In this document: one piece after another, positions 18,801 to 26,382 of the stretch
Position numbering within the stretch: the first letter of the stretch is position 1
Layout: the number at the start of each line of letters is the position of its first letter
NCBI RefSeq assembly: GCF_050633125.1
Contig: NZ_JBOEFX010000016.1
Coordinates: 35,801 to 99,800 of the forward strand
DNA length: 64,000 nt
Direction of reading: 5' to 3'
Source of the DNA: Lewinella sp050633125
GTDB taxonomy: Bacteria > Bacteroidota > Bacteroidia > Chitinophagales > Saprospiraceae
Program-made: the position numbers and the translations under genes
The notes under the pieces: model-generated
Told to the model about the DNA's origin: nothing
The model's input: only the letters and a program-made list of their open reading frames with translations
Database searches by the model: none

Positions 18801-19173
18801 ATGGATCATTAAAAGCAGTCATTTTCTCGTACTCCATCTTTCATTTATTGAGAAAATACTCCTTACCAAATACTCAGACAACCCCGATTTCACAGACGAA
18901 AATATCGGGCTATTTATTCAAGAAGAAATCATGCCATTTGCCACCAAAGAAGATGGGCAAGTACGTGACAACTTCATGCTCGTCATTACTACCGGCCGAG
19001 GTCGGACAAAGTGGTGGACACGTTTATCAGAAGAGGAAAGCTATAGCGCATATAGACGCTTTACTAATTTCAGGCCTGTAGAATCAATCATCTCCGCTAT
19101 TGAAGATGCGATAAACCGCAAGGATGATATTGAAATAAAACACAACCTTGTGAAGGTAATGTTCGGGTCGTAA
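15874..19173 (+). CDS. Large histidine-kinase-like protein of unknown family, 1099 aa
   Basis: No named family is recognised. Residues ~10-215 resemble a GAF-type sensor, ending in 'LYVSIPLIMFGEFDGIMHFV'. Residues ~285-330 contain an H-box-like helix, 'DSFAHNVSAHSLVAL' (H308, H313). Residues ~555-575 contain an N-box-like helix, 'FFTLLENKIRNVKHF' (N564), and ~648-665 a glycine-rich segment, 'RLGGSSQDKLCAGMLFNNFF'. That order fits a very divergent histidine kinase with large insertions. The last ~170 residues look like an extra alpha/beta domain ('FLVLHLSFIEKILL' at 984-997, 'FMLVITTGRGR' at 1034-1044). There is no signal peptide or membrane helix. The response regulator encoded three genes downstream is the obvious partner. 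The kinase reading is an inference. Confidence 0.6.
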   Translation: MTQAPTIRPEQLAPREVIAFPQIDEFYDMLQYRLNMISSGFIFQGPFTIFINALPRERTTFIDRYSNVPLIYAGVQRQRDLLCELTLKEQIPHLDEHWDHLDHTALDSDTAVVSSQLYQAFSSGSYGFADIPKVGMGTLKSYFASILEEDNPKEPTTRQQAEYHILKEFFNIEEDLYVSIPLIMFGEFDGIMHFVYSQKDDLLKRTRSLGGLIRSASAMIETQVLEWDLVGRNPEKSKAILMPLEEDFYEHVNRNPILRDLQFKEYYRKYLGFYQKRIRFNDDVIHSKVYRPYLKAAITAIMIDSFAHNVSAHSLVALNWWFKQRAENIRSFQKIHRGEVAEVEDLVSTYLPEGYDRDRIFELIKPWVKGSFVRNADPDYDLVNFSGPLAREIQPLLKFLMQKGAFWSGIARDNNFGGESATAFDVLWNDFINNPLYLGTIAKSEDIHRLRFRVIVYEPLQPGDIHPAQPENIKKKPLVDGIFVEVDLKYKRPDIKTYPTGKSGYPITPEECLCIETYPELEEMSDFVAPGEDYVKVKEALTNCHLFFPGEVVGRHAFFTLLENKIRNVKHFKGDALRQMQNGGLELCISFQEKPVRKDQPNDRSLYSVGIWLNGLVNFHTKSDQLLPETRHANLSKGIMDEDSFAPRLGGSSQDKLCAGMLFNNFFLHVQNGDGNELRDRSEDTERDEAFYPWIIPVVSPVDNMHADVEFNAKAPDEWAGIRDRFSIKEGYLKKYFHIWKAADIHWVHGPEDTDFVWDNLARFKFVGLLAQGKKLQELLFDKVRSKGVLRVINRQLSPDLTGDHAIVDAYQCWIKAWMGKEAGIVRLFVDNAVVGKFIYQPEKENCLTYYPVWQLPIKEQTTEILNVQDLHIAHGGDSDNRQLLRYRSHGIYVKYFQSELVPNQPLSVKAQARMAEFFEVLASRICIFDSRVYYRLGDPEKRKTLADQLLLHVFDESNLEAGNNDWLGHWEGHKEWIIKSSHFLVLHLSFIEKILLTKYSDNPDFTDENIGLFIQEEIMPFATKEDGQVRDNFMLVITTGRGRTKWWTRLSEEESYSAYRRFTNFRPVESIISAIEDAINRKDDIEIKHNLVKVMFGS

Positions 19174-19200
19174 ATTGTTGCGTTGCTAGGAAATCATACT

Positions 19201-20097
19201 ATGGGAATTACAAGAACAATCATTATCGTTTGGTCGTGGAAAGCTGCGGGCATTGGTGAGGGCATCTGGCAAGTCGCCGGTTCAGCCAATGCTAATGACC
19301 TTGTCGTTTGCCGCGACTGGCCGATATCACAGGAAGGAGATACACAAAACCTAGCTGTCCTAATCAGGCAATACCTCCAACAGGACGGAGAAGTAATGCT
19401 TTTCCTCCATCGCTATCATGGTTATTCACAAGAACACCTTAAGCAAATAATCCACCAAGTCCCCGAAGGCCAGCAGGAACGACTCCGATGTTTCCTCTTT
19501 GGCGAAGGTGCTGATGCAATTTACCTGACCAGTGATGCTAAAGGGTTACTAGGCACTTCAGGTACCTTCTCTGCTCAACTCAACCTTGATGGACAGCCTC
19601 TTGATGTTTCGGCCATTGCTAATGCAGAGCGCCGACTTCTTAAGAGTGCCCATTTCGACTATATCTGGGACATTTACCAGCTTGCTCTTCGTCGGAGAAT
19701 CTTTGAATTCAAAGAAGACCTCTTCAATTGCCTGGGGCAATACTTACCTCAAATGACCTTTGAACCGGGGGAATTATACGCCCTTCTGCGTCTACCGGAA
19801 AACAGGATGCTATTCCTTCGCCTATTAAGTTTTGTTGGCCGTATTCGGAAAGGTTCGGATTTAGCTAATGAAATTCGTATATTTGAACGGAACAACAACA
19901 GAACACTCACCTTTGACGATTGCGGCATCCAGTTGGAAACTTCCTACGGGGCGCCAGCAGCGGAACAGTATGCACTACTCGCAGCCTATGTACTTCGTAA
20001 TGTACTGGCTAAAGGTAATGCTGTATCATTACTGGAACTTCGTGAAAGGTTTGAAGAACTGTTAGAACAGATATCAGGATTAACTTATCATTCATGA
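19201..20097 (+). CDS. Orphan cluster protein, 298 aa
   Basis: No family recognised. I start at the ATG at 19201 (an upstream TTG at 19183 would add six residues), 27 bases after the kinase-like gene. Residues 1-125 look alpha/beta with hydrophobic strands 'TRTIIIVWSW', 'NDLVVCRDWP', 'EVMLFLHRYHG' and 'RLRCFLFGEG', perhaps a Rossmann-like or receiver-like fold, but no nucleotide-binding loop is visible. Residues ~150-298 are mostly helical with 'EFKEDLFNCLGQYL' and 'ELRERFEELLEQI'. It has no signal peptide. Its stop overlaps the next start (ATGA), so the two are translationally coupled. It is probably a protein-interaction component of the cluster. Confidence 0.65.
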   Translation: MGITRTIIIVWSWKAAGIGEGIWQVAGSANANDLVVCRDWPISQEGDTQNLAVLIRQYLQQDGEVMLFLHRYHGYSQEHLKQIIHQVPEGQQERLRCFLFGEGADAIYLTSDAKGLLGTSGTFSAQLNLDGQPLDVSAIANAERRLLKSAHFDYIWDIYQLALRRRIFEFKEDLFNCLGQYLPQMTFEPGELYALLRLPENRMLFLRLLSFVGRIRKGSDLANEIRIFERNNNRTLTFDDCGIQLETSYGAPAAEQYALLAAYVLRNVLAKGNAVSLLELRERFEELLEQISGLTYHS

Positions 20098-20891
20098 AGA
20101 TCGTGCTGTTGGTAGATGGTGGACGCCCTGCTCCTCAAGCTTTGACAGCTTATTGTGAAGCAGTAGGTTTTCGACTCATCCAAATCACCCCTACCGAAGA
20201 CGGTTGGCAGGAGCTGCTGCCCGAAGCCTTTGGGTTAATGTTATTACTACCTGCTTGGGGTAGTGGAGCTTATCTTGATTCGAGCTGTTTATGGCAGCAT
20301 TTTCTGGCTGCTCAATATCCGCACCTTCGTCTACTGATGGCTAGCTATGAACAAGTTGATCACGTTAATCACCTGGATTTACTCCGGCTAGCAGATTACG
20401 ATGCAGCTTGGTGGCAACAAACCCAGGAAGCACATATCACAGAAGAATTACCTTACTTTACGGGCATTGACCTCAGTGAAAAGCTGAAGCGCTTTTTTGC
20501 GGGTCATGGAGACGACAGTGTTGTAGCTGTCTTGTCACGTATTCGCTTGGTTGTACAGATGGCCAGCAGAGAATTACAGAAAATGCAAACGCCTTATTCT
20601 GAAATTTATGCTGACCTGGTAGCGCCAGCACAGTTAGCCAATAAATGGAGGGAATGGCGTAATCGTTGGATTAATTATTACCCTCTTTTTGAATACACTC
20701 CTTTGGCAGGAAATTTAGAGCAAATTGCTCTCTTAACGGAAGGAATGGAGCATTGGATGTTGGCCGGAGGGAAAGAACAAGAACCTTTAGCAAACGGAAT
20801 GATTTTGCAAGTCTTAAACGACATGCGTGAACAGCTCCAGCAGATTGAAAAACAGTATGTCGTCCAAAAATTATCACATACTTATCGTTGA
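20094..20891 (+). CDS. Pseudo-receiver plus helical protein, 265 aa
   Basis: No named family. Residues ~1-105 have the strand order of a response-regulator receiver: 'MKIVLLVDGG' for strand 1, 'FGLMLLLPAWGSG' where the phospho-aspartate strand would be, and 'LRLLMASYEQVD' for strand 4. The phospho-acceptor Asp is missing (LPAW in place of LDL), so it should not be phosphorylated in the normal way. Residues ~115-265 are helical, ending in 'MREQLQQIEKQYVV'. It overlaps the gene before it by 4 bases and the sigma-54 activator gene after it by 35 bases, which points to tight co-production. It may compete with or scaffold the true receiver. Confidence 0.6.
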   Translation: MKIVLLVDGGRPAPQALTAYCEAVGFRLIQITPTEDGWQELLPEAFGLMLLLPAWGSGAYLDSSCLWQHFLAAQYPHLRLLMASYEQVDHVNHLDLLRLADYDAAWWQQTQEAHITEELPYFTGIDLSEKLKRFFAGHGDDSVVAVLSRIRLVVQMASRELQKMQTPYSEIYADLVAPAQLANKWREWRNRWINYYPLFEYTPLAGNLEQIALLTEGMEHWMLAGGKEQEPLANGMILQVLNDMREQLQQIEKQYVVQKLSHTYR

Positions 20892-22368
20892 TGACGATGC
20901 CGAATTTCACCAACAAATTCGGTATGCATTCCGGCGCCAGTTTTTATTCTCCGGGGCCATCAACGAAAAGCAACTTTTTGAAAAACTTAGCGGAGAAGGT
21001 CATTTTGATTTAATCCTGCTGGATCTTGTCTTGGATGATTCCGAAACTAAGAAGGGGTTAGATATTGTTCCCCAGATAGCCCAGCGCTATCCAAACATCC
21101 CCGTCATTATTGTCACCGCTGACCGGTCTATAGACACCGTTGTCCAGGCAATGAAGCAGGGAGCACGTAACTTTCTCGTTAAAGATGACTTTGATTACGA
21201 CTATTGGGAGCAGCAGTTTTCCGCTGTAATTGACGGTAGTAAACTCAAACAAGAGAACCTGGTACTGAGGGCAGAAGTAGACCGCCGCCGAGCCCAGGAA
21301 AACGAAGCTTACCCCTTCATTGGGGAGTCTACCCAAATTAAAGAAATTAAGCGCATCCTAAAACTGGTTTCTGAAGAACCTGATGTTACGGTACTGATTA
21401 CCGGTGAAACAGGGACAGGCAAGGAGGTCGCTGCACGTTATCTACACGCACACGGAGCTCGTAGCAAGCAGCCCTTTCAGGCCGTCAACTTATCAGCAAT
21501 ACAGGATACACTTCTCGAGAGTACACTATTTGGCCATAAAAAGGGTGCCTTTACAGGTGCCTCCCGTGATATGGAAGGCTACTTTAGTCAAGCCAATACA
21601 GGAATTCTCATGCTGGATGAGATTGGCGATATTGACCAAAATATCCAAATCAAGCTTTTACGCTTCCTGGAAACAAAGCTAATCCGTCCGGTGGGTTCAG
21701 ACCAGGATGTTCAGCTTGACGTACAAGTTGTTACTGCTACTCACCGTAACTTAGCAGCAGCAGTAGCAGAAGGCCGGTTTCGAGCCGATTTATTTCAGCG
21801 CCTCAAAGCAATGGTGATAGAGCTTCCGCCACTTCGTTCACGTCGGGATGATATCCCTCTCCTGCTTTCTCATTATTTTGAGGTCGATGATCTACAGAAA
21901 GTTCTGACCACAGCAGCATTGAATGCTATGCTGAATTACAACTGGGTAGGTAACATCCGGGAGTTAAAAAACACTGTTAATTATGCTCAATTGAGAGCTC
22001 GAATTCAGGATAAAAAACGAATTGACGAACATTGTTTACCTACAGAAATCACCAGTGAACAACCCATCGTTCCAGTAAGCTTTACGCAAAACAATAACAC
22101 CTCCGGGTCTGCACCTACAGACAATGCAGGAGAAACCCCTCATGCTGGGCCCAAGAACATCGACGAGGAGCACGCTCTAATCGATCTCGATCGTATCGAA
22201 AAACTCTTGATCCAGAAAAACAAGGTAAAAAAAGACGTCGCCATTGCCATTGGCTTGGAAAACACTGACAATCTACGCTACCGGATTAAGAAACATTTCG
22301 AAAAACATCCCCATCTTTTTACTAACTTCCCTACGATAAGCCAAAGTTACCGGCGCATTGTCAAATAG
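20857..22368 (+). CDS. Sigma-54-dependent response regulator (receiver, AAA+, C-terminal DNA-binding)
   Basis: The protein has 503 residues from ATG 20857. The receiver (1-125) is intact: 'ILIVDDDAEFH', phospho-acceptor D56 in 'LILLDLVLDD', then 'VIIVTAD' and the conserved K in 'FLVKDDF'. The AAA+ domain has Walker A 'GETGTGKE' (K189), the sigma-54-contacting loop G230-AFTGA, Walker B 'LMLDEIGD' (D254-E255) and an arginine-finger region. The last ~60 residues resemble a helix-turn-helix ('KKDVAIAIGLENTDNLRYRI'). It should be phosphorylated on D56 and activate sigma-54 promoters. The partner is probably the kinase-like protein of the same cluster. A linker rich in N, T, S and P separates AAA+ from HTH. 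Confidence 0.93.
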   Translation: MSSKNYHILIVDDDAEFHQQIRYAFRRQFLFSGAINEKQLFEKLSGEGHFDLILLDLVLDDSETKKGLDIVPQIAQRYPNIPVIIVTADRSIDTVVQAMKQGARNFLVKDDFDYDYWEQQFSAVIDGSKLKQENLVLRAEVDRRRAQENEAYPFIGESTQIKEIKRILKLVSEEPDVTVLITGETGTGKEVAARYLHAHGARSKQPFQAVNLSAIQDTLLESTLFGHKKGAFTGASRDMEGYFSQANTGILMLDEIGDIDQNIQIKLLRFLETKLIRPVGSDQDVQLDVQVVTATHRNLAAAVAEGRFRADLFQRLKAMVIELPPLRSRRDDIPLLLSHYFEVDDLQKVLTTAALNAMLNYNWVGNIRELKNTVNYAQLRARIQDKKRIDEHCLPTEITSEQPIVPVSFTQNNNTSGSAPTDNAGETPHAGPKNIDEEHALIDLDRIEKLLIQKNKVKKDVAIAIGLENTDNLRYRIKKHFEKHPHLFTNFPTISQSYRRIVK

Positions 22369-22408
22369 AAGCTGTCTAAAATTGAGCTTTATATAGAAAT
22401 CTAGTGAA

Positions 22409-22945
22409 GTGGATACGGAATTGCAAAATCTCAAGCGGAAAGTTGACCGCTACCAGGAAGTATTAACCAACACTACTGCATATCGCAAAGTATGGGTAGA
22501 GGAACTAAGTCAAAAAATCCTGGATCAACTCAATTACATCATGGGGCAGGTAGAATTGGACGCTAAGGTTGAAGTCCGCTCAGAACTCGAAAACCTAGAA
22601 GCCATAGACCTCAGCTTGGGCACTGTCCGATCAGGCATGTCTCAGCGAGTAAACGATGCCATCCAGCGTGATCTAATCAAGCACAACGGCTCCCTTGTCT
22701 ATCAACAACTGTTTAATGGTAAGGTGATGGTACTCATACAATATCCTCACATCGAAGGTTATGGTGAACCTAAACCACCAAAGATCATTGCGATCTATCG
22801 TCCTGAAGAATTAAAAGACCCTTATTTTATTCGTCACGTCGAGGAATTTATGCAAGAAATCACCCTATGGGAGGATTACGACGACGAAGAACCCTATCAA
22901 CGTATCGGATTTCAGCTCAACTTTGGACAAACAGAGGATGAGTAG
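22409..22945 (+). CDS. Orphan cluster protein, 178 aa
   Basis: No family recognised. It starts with GTG at 22409, 40 bases after the regulator stop, and no upstream ATG in frame was found. Residues 1-60 look like a coiled coil ('ELQNLKRKVDRYQEVL', 'SQKILDQLNYIM'). Residues ~80-145 look alpha/beta ('LVYQQLFNGKVMVLIQYPH', 'KIIAIYRPEELKD'). The tail is very acidic ('EDYDDEEP', 'QTEDE'). No signal peptide or membrane helix. It is the last gene of the cluster and is followed by hairpins. It could be an adaptor for the system; the role is a guess. Confidence 0.6.
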   Translation: MDTELQNLKRKVDRYQEVLTNTTAYRKVWVEELSQKILDQLNYIMGQVELDAKVEVRSELENLEAIDLSLGTVRSGMSQRVNDAIQRDLIKHNGSLVYQQLFNGKVMVLIQYPHIEGYGEPKPPKIIAIYRPEELKDPYFIRHVEEFMQEITLWEDYDDEEPYQRIGFQLNFGQTEDE

Positions 22946-22958
22946 AGGGCAAAAAAAA

Positions 22959-23003
22959 GAGGACACTTTGCGGTGTCCTCACTAGCTAATCTTATTAGCT
23001 TTT
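22959..23003 (+). terminator. Tandem hairpins ending the cluster
   Basis: Hairpin 1 (22959-22980) has an 8-bp perfect stem GAGGACAC / GTGTCCTC with loop TTTGCG; eight A precede it, so on the minus strand it has a T tract. Hairpin 2 (22984-23003) is AGCTAAT / ATTAGCT with loop CTT followed by TTTT on the plus strand, an intrinsic terminator for the cluster. Together they could stop transcription from both sides. Confidence 0.75.
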
Positions 23004-23418
23004 GACTTCAAACGGGATTGAGATTTAGTCTTTGCGGACTAAACCCAAAAACTGAAAAGTACACTGGGATAGATTGGATTCTATGTTTTCTCAAAGCATG
23101 TCAATGCATGCATAAAAAAGGCAATTATTCTTATTACTACACTTCTGCAGTATACTATACTATATGTAAAAACCAGACCAATTTCCTACACAAAGCGCCA
23201 TCACGCCTACACAAACAACCAAACACCTGACAATCAATATATTACAAAATATTTTTATTCTAGTAAGGAGAATAAAGAAAGTACCAACAAGCAAACAACC
23301 TATTCGTTTTTCGTTTATAAACGAAAAAAATTCGCTTTTTAGAGAAAAGGCAGGCCTTAAACAATAGCATCTGCTCATTCCTTGACTAAACACCATCGCT
23401 CACTTTATCTCTCTAATG
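23004..23418. other. Non-coding AT-rich stretch between convergent units
   Basis: This ~415-base stretch lies between the cluster terminator and the formyltetrahydrofolate cyclo-ligase gene on the other strand. A third hairpin, TTTAGTC / GACTAAA with loop TTTGCG, is at 23024-23043. The rest is AT-rich and low in structure. Possible short frames here have no domain character and I reject them. Confidence 0.5.
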
Positions 23419-23976
23419 CTAGTACAACACCTCATCCAGTTTAACATCATGTTCTTCCACTGGAACGGTCTCCACCATTTGGAAGGGAAAGGAAATACCA
23501 ATCTTCTTTGCTGATAGGTGCTCTGCAAGAAAGGTGTCATAATAACCGCCGCCATATCCAACCCGGTATCCTTTTTTATCAAACGCCAAGCCTGCTACAA
23601 CAATAAGGTCATAACAACCTCTATATTCTTGGGCACTTTTAGGATGATAAGTACCGAATATACCCGGTTCCATGTTTTTCAAGTCGGTCAAAATCAAATT
23701 TTGAATCTGTCGTTTTTTGAGTGTTTTAGGAACGACTACAGTCAACCCGGCATCTAATGCTCTTTGCAATAGTGGCAAGACATTTATTTCCGAGCCCATT
23801 GTCAAGTAACAGTGAACAACCCGTACTTTATTGTTCAAAATAGCCTCCCACAATTGCTGGCATATCCTCTCAGAATGGGCATTTCGTATACTGCGGGGCA
23901 TTCCATCCCGCTGTTTGAGCATGATTTCACGGAGGTACTTTTTTTGTTCTTTAGCATTCCCTTTCTCTTCAATCAT
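23419..23976 (-). CDS. 5-formyltetrahydrofolate cyclo-ligase
   Basis: The enzyme converts 5-formyl-THF to 5,10-methenyl-THF with ATP. The protein has 185 residues, near the family's usual length. The N-terminal basic helix 'KKYLREIMLKQRD' and the C-terminal substrate/ATP motif 'DKKGYRVGYGGGYYDTFLAEH' region (with YGGGYYD) are diagnostic; the end 'VEEHDVKLDEVLY' also fits. It overlaps the start of its own upstream gene (23973-24305) by 4 bases (ATGA), indicating translational coupling. It is cytosolic and part of one-carbon metabolism. The operon context with a haloperoxidase-like lipoprotein has no obvious metabolic meaning. Confidence 0.93.
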   Translation of the reverse strand: MIEEKGNAKEQKKYLREIMLKQRDGMPRSIRNAHSERICQQLWEAILNNKVRVVHCYLTMGSEINVLPLLQRALDAGLTVVVPKTLKKRQIQNLILTDLKNMEPGIFGTYHPKSAQEYRGCYDLIVVAGLAFDKKGYRVGYGGGYYDTFLAEHLSAKKIGISFPFQMVETVPVEEHDVKLDEVLY

Positions 23977-24305
23977 TTCTTACCAAGTTTATTATTAACT
24001 AAAAAGTCTTCCTTAAAAACCACTTCCTCTTTTTCAAGGTTAAACGCTTCAGCAGAAAGTTGGAAAAAGATGTTATTCAGGACATCTGCTTTGCTAAAAG
24101 TTATTCTATAGTCAGCACTGACCTCTTTGTTATTCGCAAAACACAAATTACTCTCAACTCCTTGGCTTTCAAGACAAGTCAGCTTAAAATGGCATGTCAT
24201 TTTTTCAATAAAAACGGGATTCAATTTCAGGGTATACAACACCTCTACTGAGTAGTTGTATATCCCTGATTGCGAAATAAATATTTCAGAAAGTTTGAAT
24301 ATCAT
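23973..24305 (-). CDS. Hypothetical protein, 110 aa
   Basis: Not recognised. Start taken as the ATG at 24305 (MIFKLSEIF), since the frame from 24311 begins with TTG. It lies 7 bases after the haloperoxidase stop and overlaps the folate gene by 4 bases, so it is probably a real member of a three-gene operon. It is predicted to be beta-rich without a signal peptide or membrane helix, with four cysteines (C37, C41, C44 region, C57) that might be structural. Codon usage is AT-rich compared with its neighbours. I have moderate belief that it is translated because of the coupled overlap. Confidence 0.5.
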   Translation of the reverse strand: MIFKLSEIFISQSGIYNYSVEVLYTLKLNPVFIEKMTCHFKLTCLESQGVESNLCFANNKEVSADYRITFSKADVLNNIFFQLSAEAFNLEKEEVVFKEDFLVNNKLGKK

Positions 24306-24312
24306 ATACAAA

Positions 24313-25680
24313 CTATTTCCAAGGCAGTTCTACAACCTTGGAACCAATAGTGAAGCCTAGATCACTCCCCGCATCAGAATCCGACATAAAATGCACACCG
24401 AGCGGTACACGGCTATACGCATTTTCTAATGCCATCTCCCTGAATGAATTGAATGTTCTAGGGGTACTCTTAAACTCCGTTCGTCCTTCATGGCTACGGT
24501 CCGTAAAAATGTAATTCTCTCCAAAGATATCCTCGAGAACTACTGACGCTGCTCCACTAAATGTAGCATGCCCGGAAGGATAAGTTGGGAAATTGGGTGT
24601 ATAGAACCCGCCTGAACCGTCGGGGCACATCACGGTATTCCAATCAGGATCATCCATATACTCACGAATGTAATCAATGGGCCGTAAGCAATTGTAGCGG
24701 TATTTTTCACCCCAGCATTTCACTCCAGCATCTGATAAGGCCATCCCTACTTTTGCATAAGCAGTTACCGTTTCTAGCATATTCAGTCGTTCAATGGCAA
24801 TGAGTTGATTCGTAATGCTAACCCATCTTCCTGACGGCGTAAAGGTAAGGATCGGACAGTCGTCACTCCAAAATTCGGCAATCCAATAATCTTCTTCATT
24901 GTTGCCTGCTCTTATCTCGTTTACCAAGGTGCGAGTCTCCATCGCTTCCTCATAGAGTTGTGAGCCAGGAACCGTACTGAACGATGGTGGGGGAGGCACT
25001 ACATCACTAGAATTAGCAGCAAAAGTCCTGACTTTGCCCCAATGTGGTAGCAAGGCTGGCTGAAAATCAGGATAGGTCGGCTTCCACAAAGCTACCCCCG
25101 ATGGCCCCACATAGCCAGGGTCCGTATTGGAAAGATAACCTTCATGCCCCCAGAAATCCGCTGCTGACCAGTCGTAAACTGCTTGAGCAACAGATTGGCC
25201 ATATTCAACAGATCGTTGATAAACATCTGGCGCAACTAATGACTGTAGTTCTGACCTCAAAGCATGGCTGACATCCAACATCTGAAATTGTTGTTCTGCC
25301 GGAGCCGTTGGAAAATATAGTTCAAATGCTTTCTCGTAAGCAGCATTGAGGCTTATCTCCCAATTGTACTCTTCCCCATATTCAGGAAAAGCAATTGCCA
25401 ACCCGGAGTAATGGCCGGAAAAACTTTGATATTTTCCATTGCTACCATGAACAATAGCCTCGTAAGCTATTAGGTTAATATGAGCAAAATTCCGAGCAGA
25501 AACAGGCGGCTTATAGCCAGGGCTATATCTTTCGACCTCCAAGAACAATTGATTCCAAGTCAGTGGAATCTTATAAGAAAACTCAGAGGCCGGGCTGCTA
25601 GTTACTAAAATGTCATCGTCCTGCTGGCAAGAACTCACCATGAGTAGAGGTACAACGAATAGCAAATAAATCTTCTTCAT
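24313..25680 (-). CDS. Vanadium-dependent haloperoxidase / PAP2-family lipoprotein
   Basis: The protein has 455 residues with a lipoprotein signal (MKKIYLLFVVPLLMVSSC, lipidation on C18). The C-terminal part has the acid-phosphatase/vanadium-haloperoxidase site: 'KYRYNCLRPIDYI' (K and R motif 1), 'PTYPSGHATFSGAA' (catalytic PSGH), and 'SRVPLGVHFMSDSDAG' (R and H motif 3). Similar lipoproteins occur in many Bacteroidota and the true activity (halogenation or phosphatase) is not settled. It would face the periplasm or cell surface. It leads a likely operon with two small genes on the minus strand. Confidence 0.88.
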   Translation of the reverse strand: MKKIYLLFVVPLLMVSSCQQDDDILVTSSPASEFSYKIPLTWNQLFLEVERYSPGYKPPVSARNFAHINLIAYEAIVHGSNGKYQSFSGHYSGLAIAFPEYGEEYNWEISLNAAYEKAFELYFPTAPAEQQFQMLDVSHALRSELQSLVAPDVYQRSVEYGQSVAQAVYDWSAADFWGHEGYLSNTDPGYVGPSGVALWKPTYPDFQPALLPHWGKVRTFAANSSDVVPPPPSFSTVPGSQLYEEAMETRTLVNEIRAGNNEEDYWIAEFWSDDCPILTFTPSGRWVSITNQLIAIERLNMLETVTAYAKVGMALSDAGVKCWGEKYRYNCLRPIDYIREYMDDPDWNTVMCPDGSGGFYTPNFPTYPSGHATFSGAASVVLEDIFGENYIFTDRSHEGRTEFKSTPRTFNSFREMALENAYSRVPLGVHFMSDSDAGSDLGFTIGSKVVELPWK

Positions 25681-25707
25681 TGGTCAATAATTTGATTTGA
25701 AAGATTG

Positions 25708-26244
25708 TTAAATAGGATTAAAAAATTTCTCGCAATCCAGAGAAAGGAGTACTTCATTAGCGTCCTTAATTCTGGCAACTTCTTCTGCTCCTACGCTTTG
25801 GCTTATTTTTTCAAAAAGTGCTCTTTTCTGCGACTCGATTTCGTTAGCCTCTTTTTTCAAGGAAGTGATCCGTTTAGTCATCTCCTTGTCCATTTCTTCT
25901 GTTTTCATTAAAGCCACTTTCACAGCTTCGTCCAAGCCATCAAAAGACTGGAACATCCTAATAAGATTGGCATTCCTTACTTTTAGCATATTCATTCGTT
26001 CTTCCTGAGGCATTTCTTGAGGGAGAGAGGTCTCTAATAGGTTGTTGATGTTATCCCATTCCGTAGAAATGCTATCTTTCATTGACACAAGGGTGCAATT
26101 CAACTTTTTTTCCTTTCGGAACAAATCCATCAAAATAATTTCATCGTTTGAATGCTTGCTGCTGCCCAAAATTCCAATTAGAAGAACAGGCAAGAAATAG
26201 AAAATCGGTTGTAATAGGCGATGCTGCTTTATTCGTATCTGCAT
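25708..26244 (-). CDS. Membrane-anchored coiled-coil protein, 178 aa
   Basis: Not recognised. One hydrophobic segment at residues ~11-28 ('LLQPIFYFLPVLLIGILG') is probably an uncleaved anchor or weak signal. The rest is helical and charged with heptad features, e.g. 'EEMDKEMTKRITSLKKEANEI'. This suggests a periplasmic or cytosolic coiled coil attached to the inner membrane. The gene ends 27 bases before the start of the haloperoxidase gene on the same strand, so it could be the first gene of that operon. Its function cannot be told from the sequence. Confidence 0.6.
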   Translation of the reverse strand: MQIRIKQHRLLQPIFYFLPVLLIGILGSSKHSNDEIILMDLFRKEKKLNCTLVSMKDSISTEWDNINNLLETSLPQEMPQEERMNMLKVRNANLIRMFQSFDGLDEAVKVALMKTEEMDKEMTKRITSLKKEANEIESQKRALFEKISQSVGAEEVARIKDANEVLLSLDCEKFFNPI

Positions 26245-26382
26245 AGGATAATTTTCTTTTTAAGTGGTGGTCATGAGGGAACGGATATTAGTTGTAACAA
26301 AACCAATATCCTATAATTAAGCAACCGTAAATGTTTTAAATATTCTGTTTAGAGCTTGTTCGCAAAATGCCTTAACAAGCTC

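Noticed and set aside
23018..23230. 70-codon frame after the cluster terminator
   Set aside because: AT-rich region with a hairpin inside, no domain character and no clear start signal.
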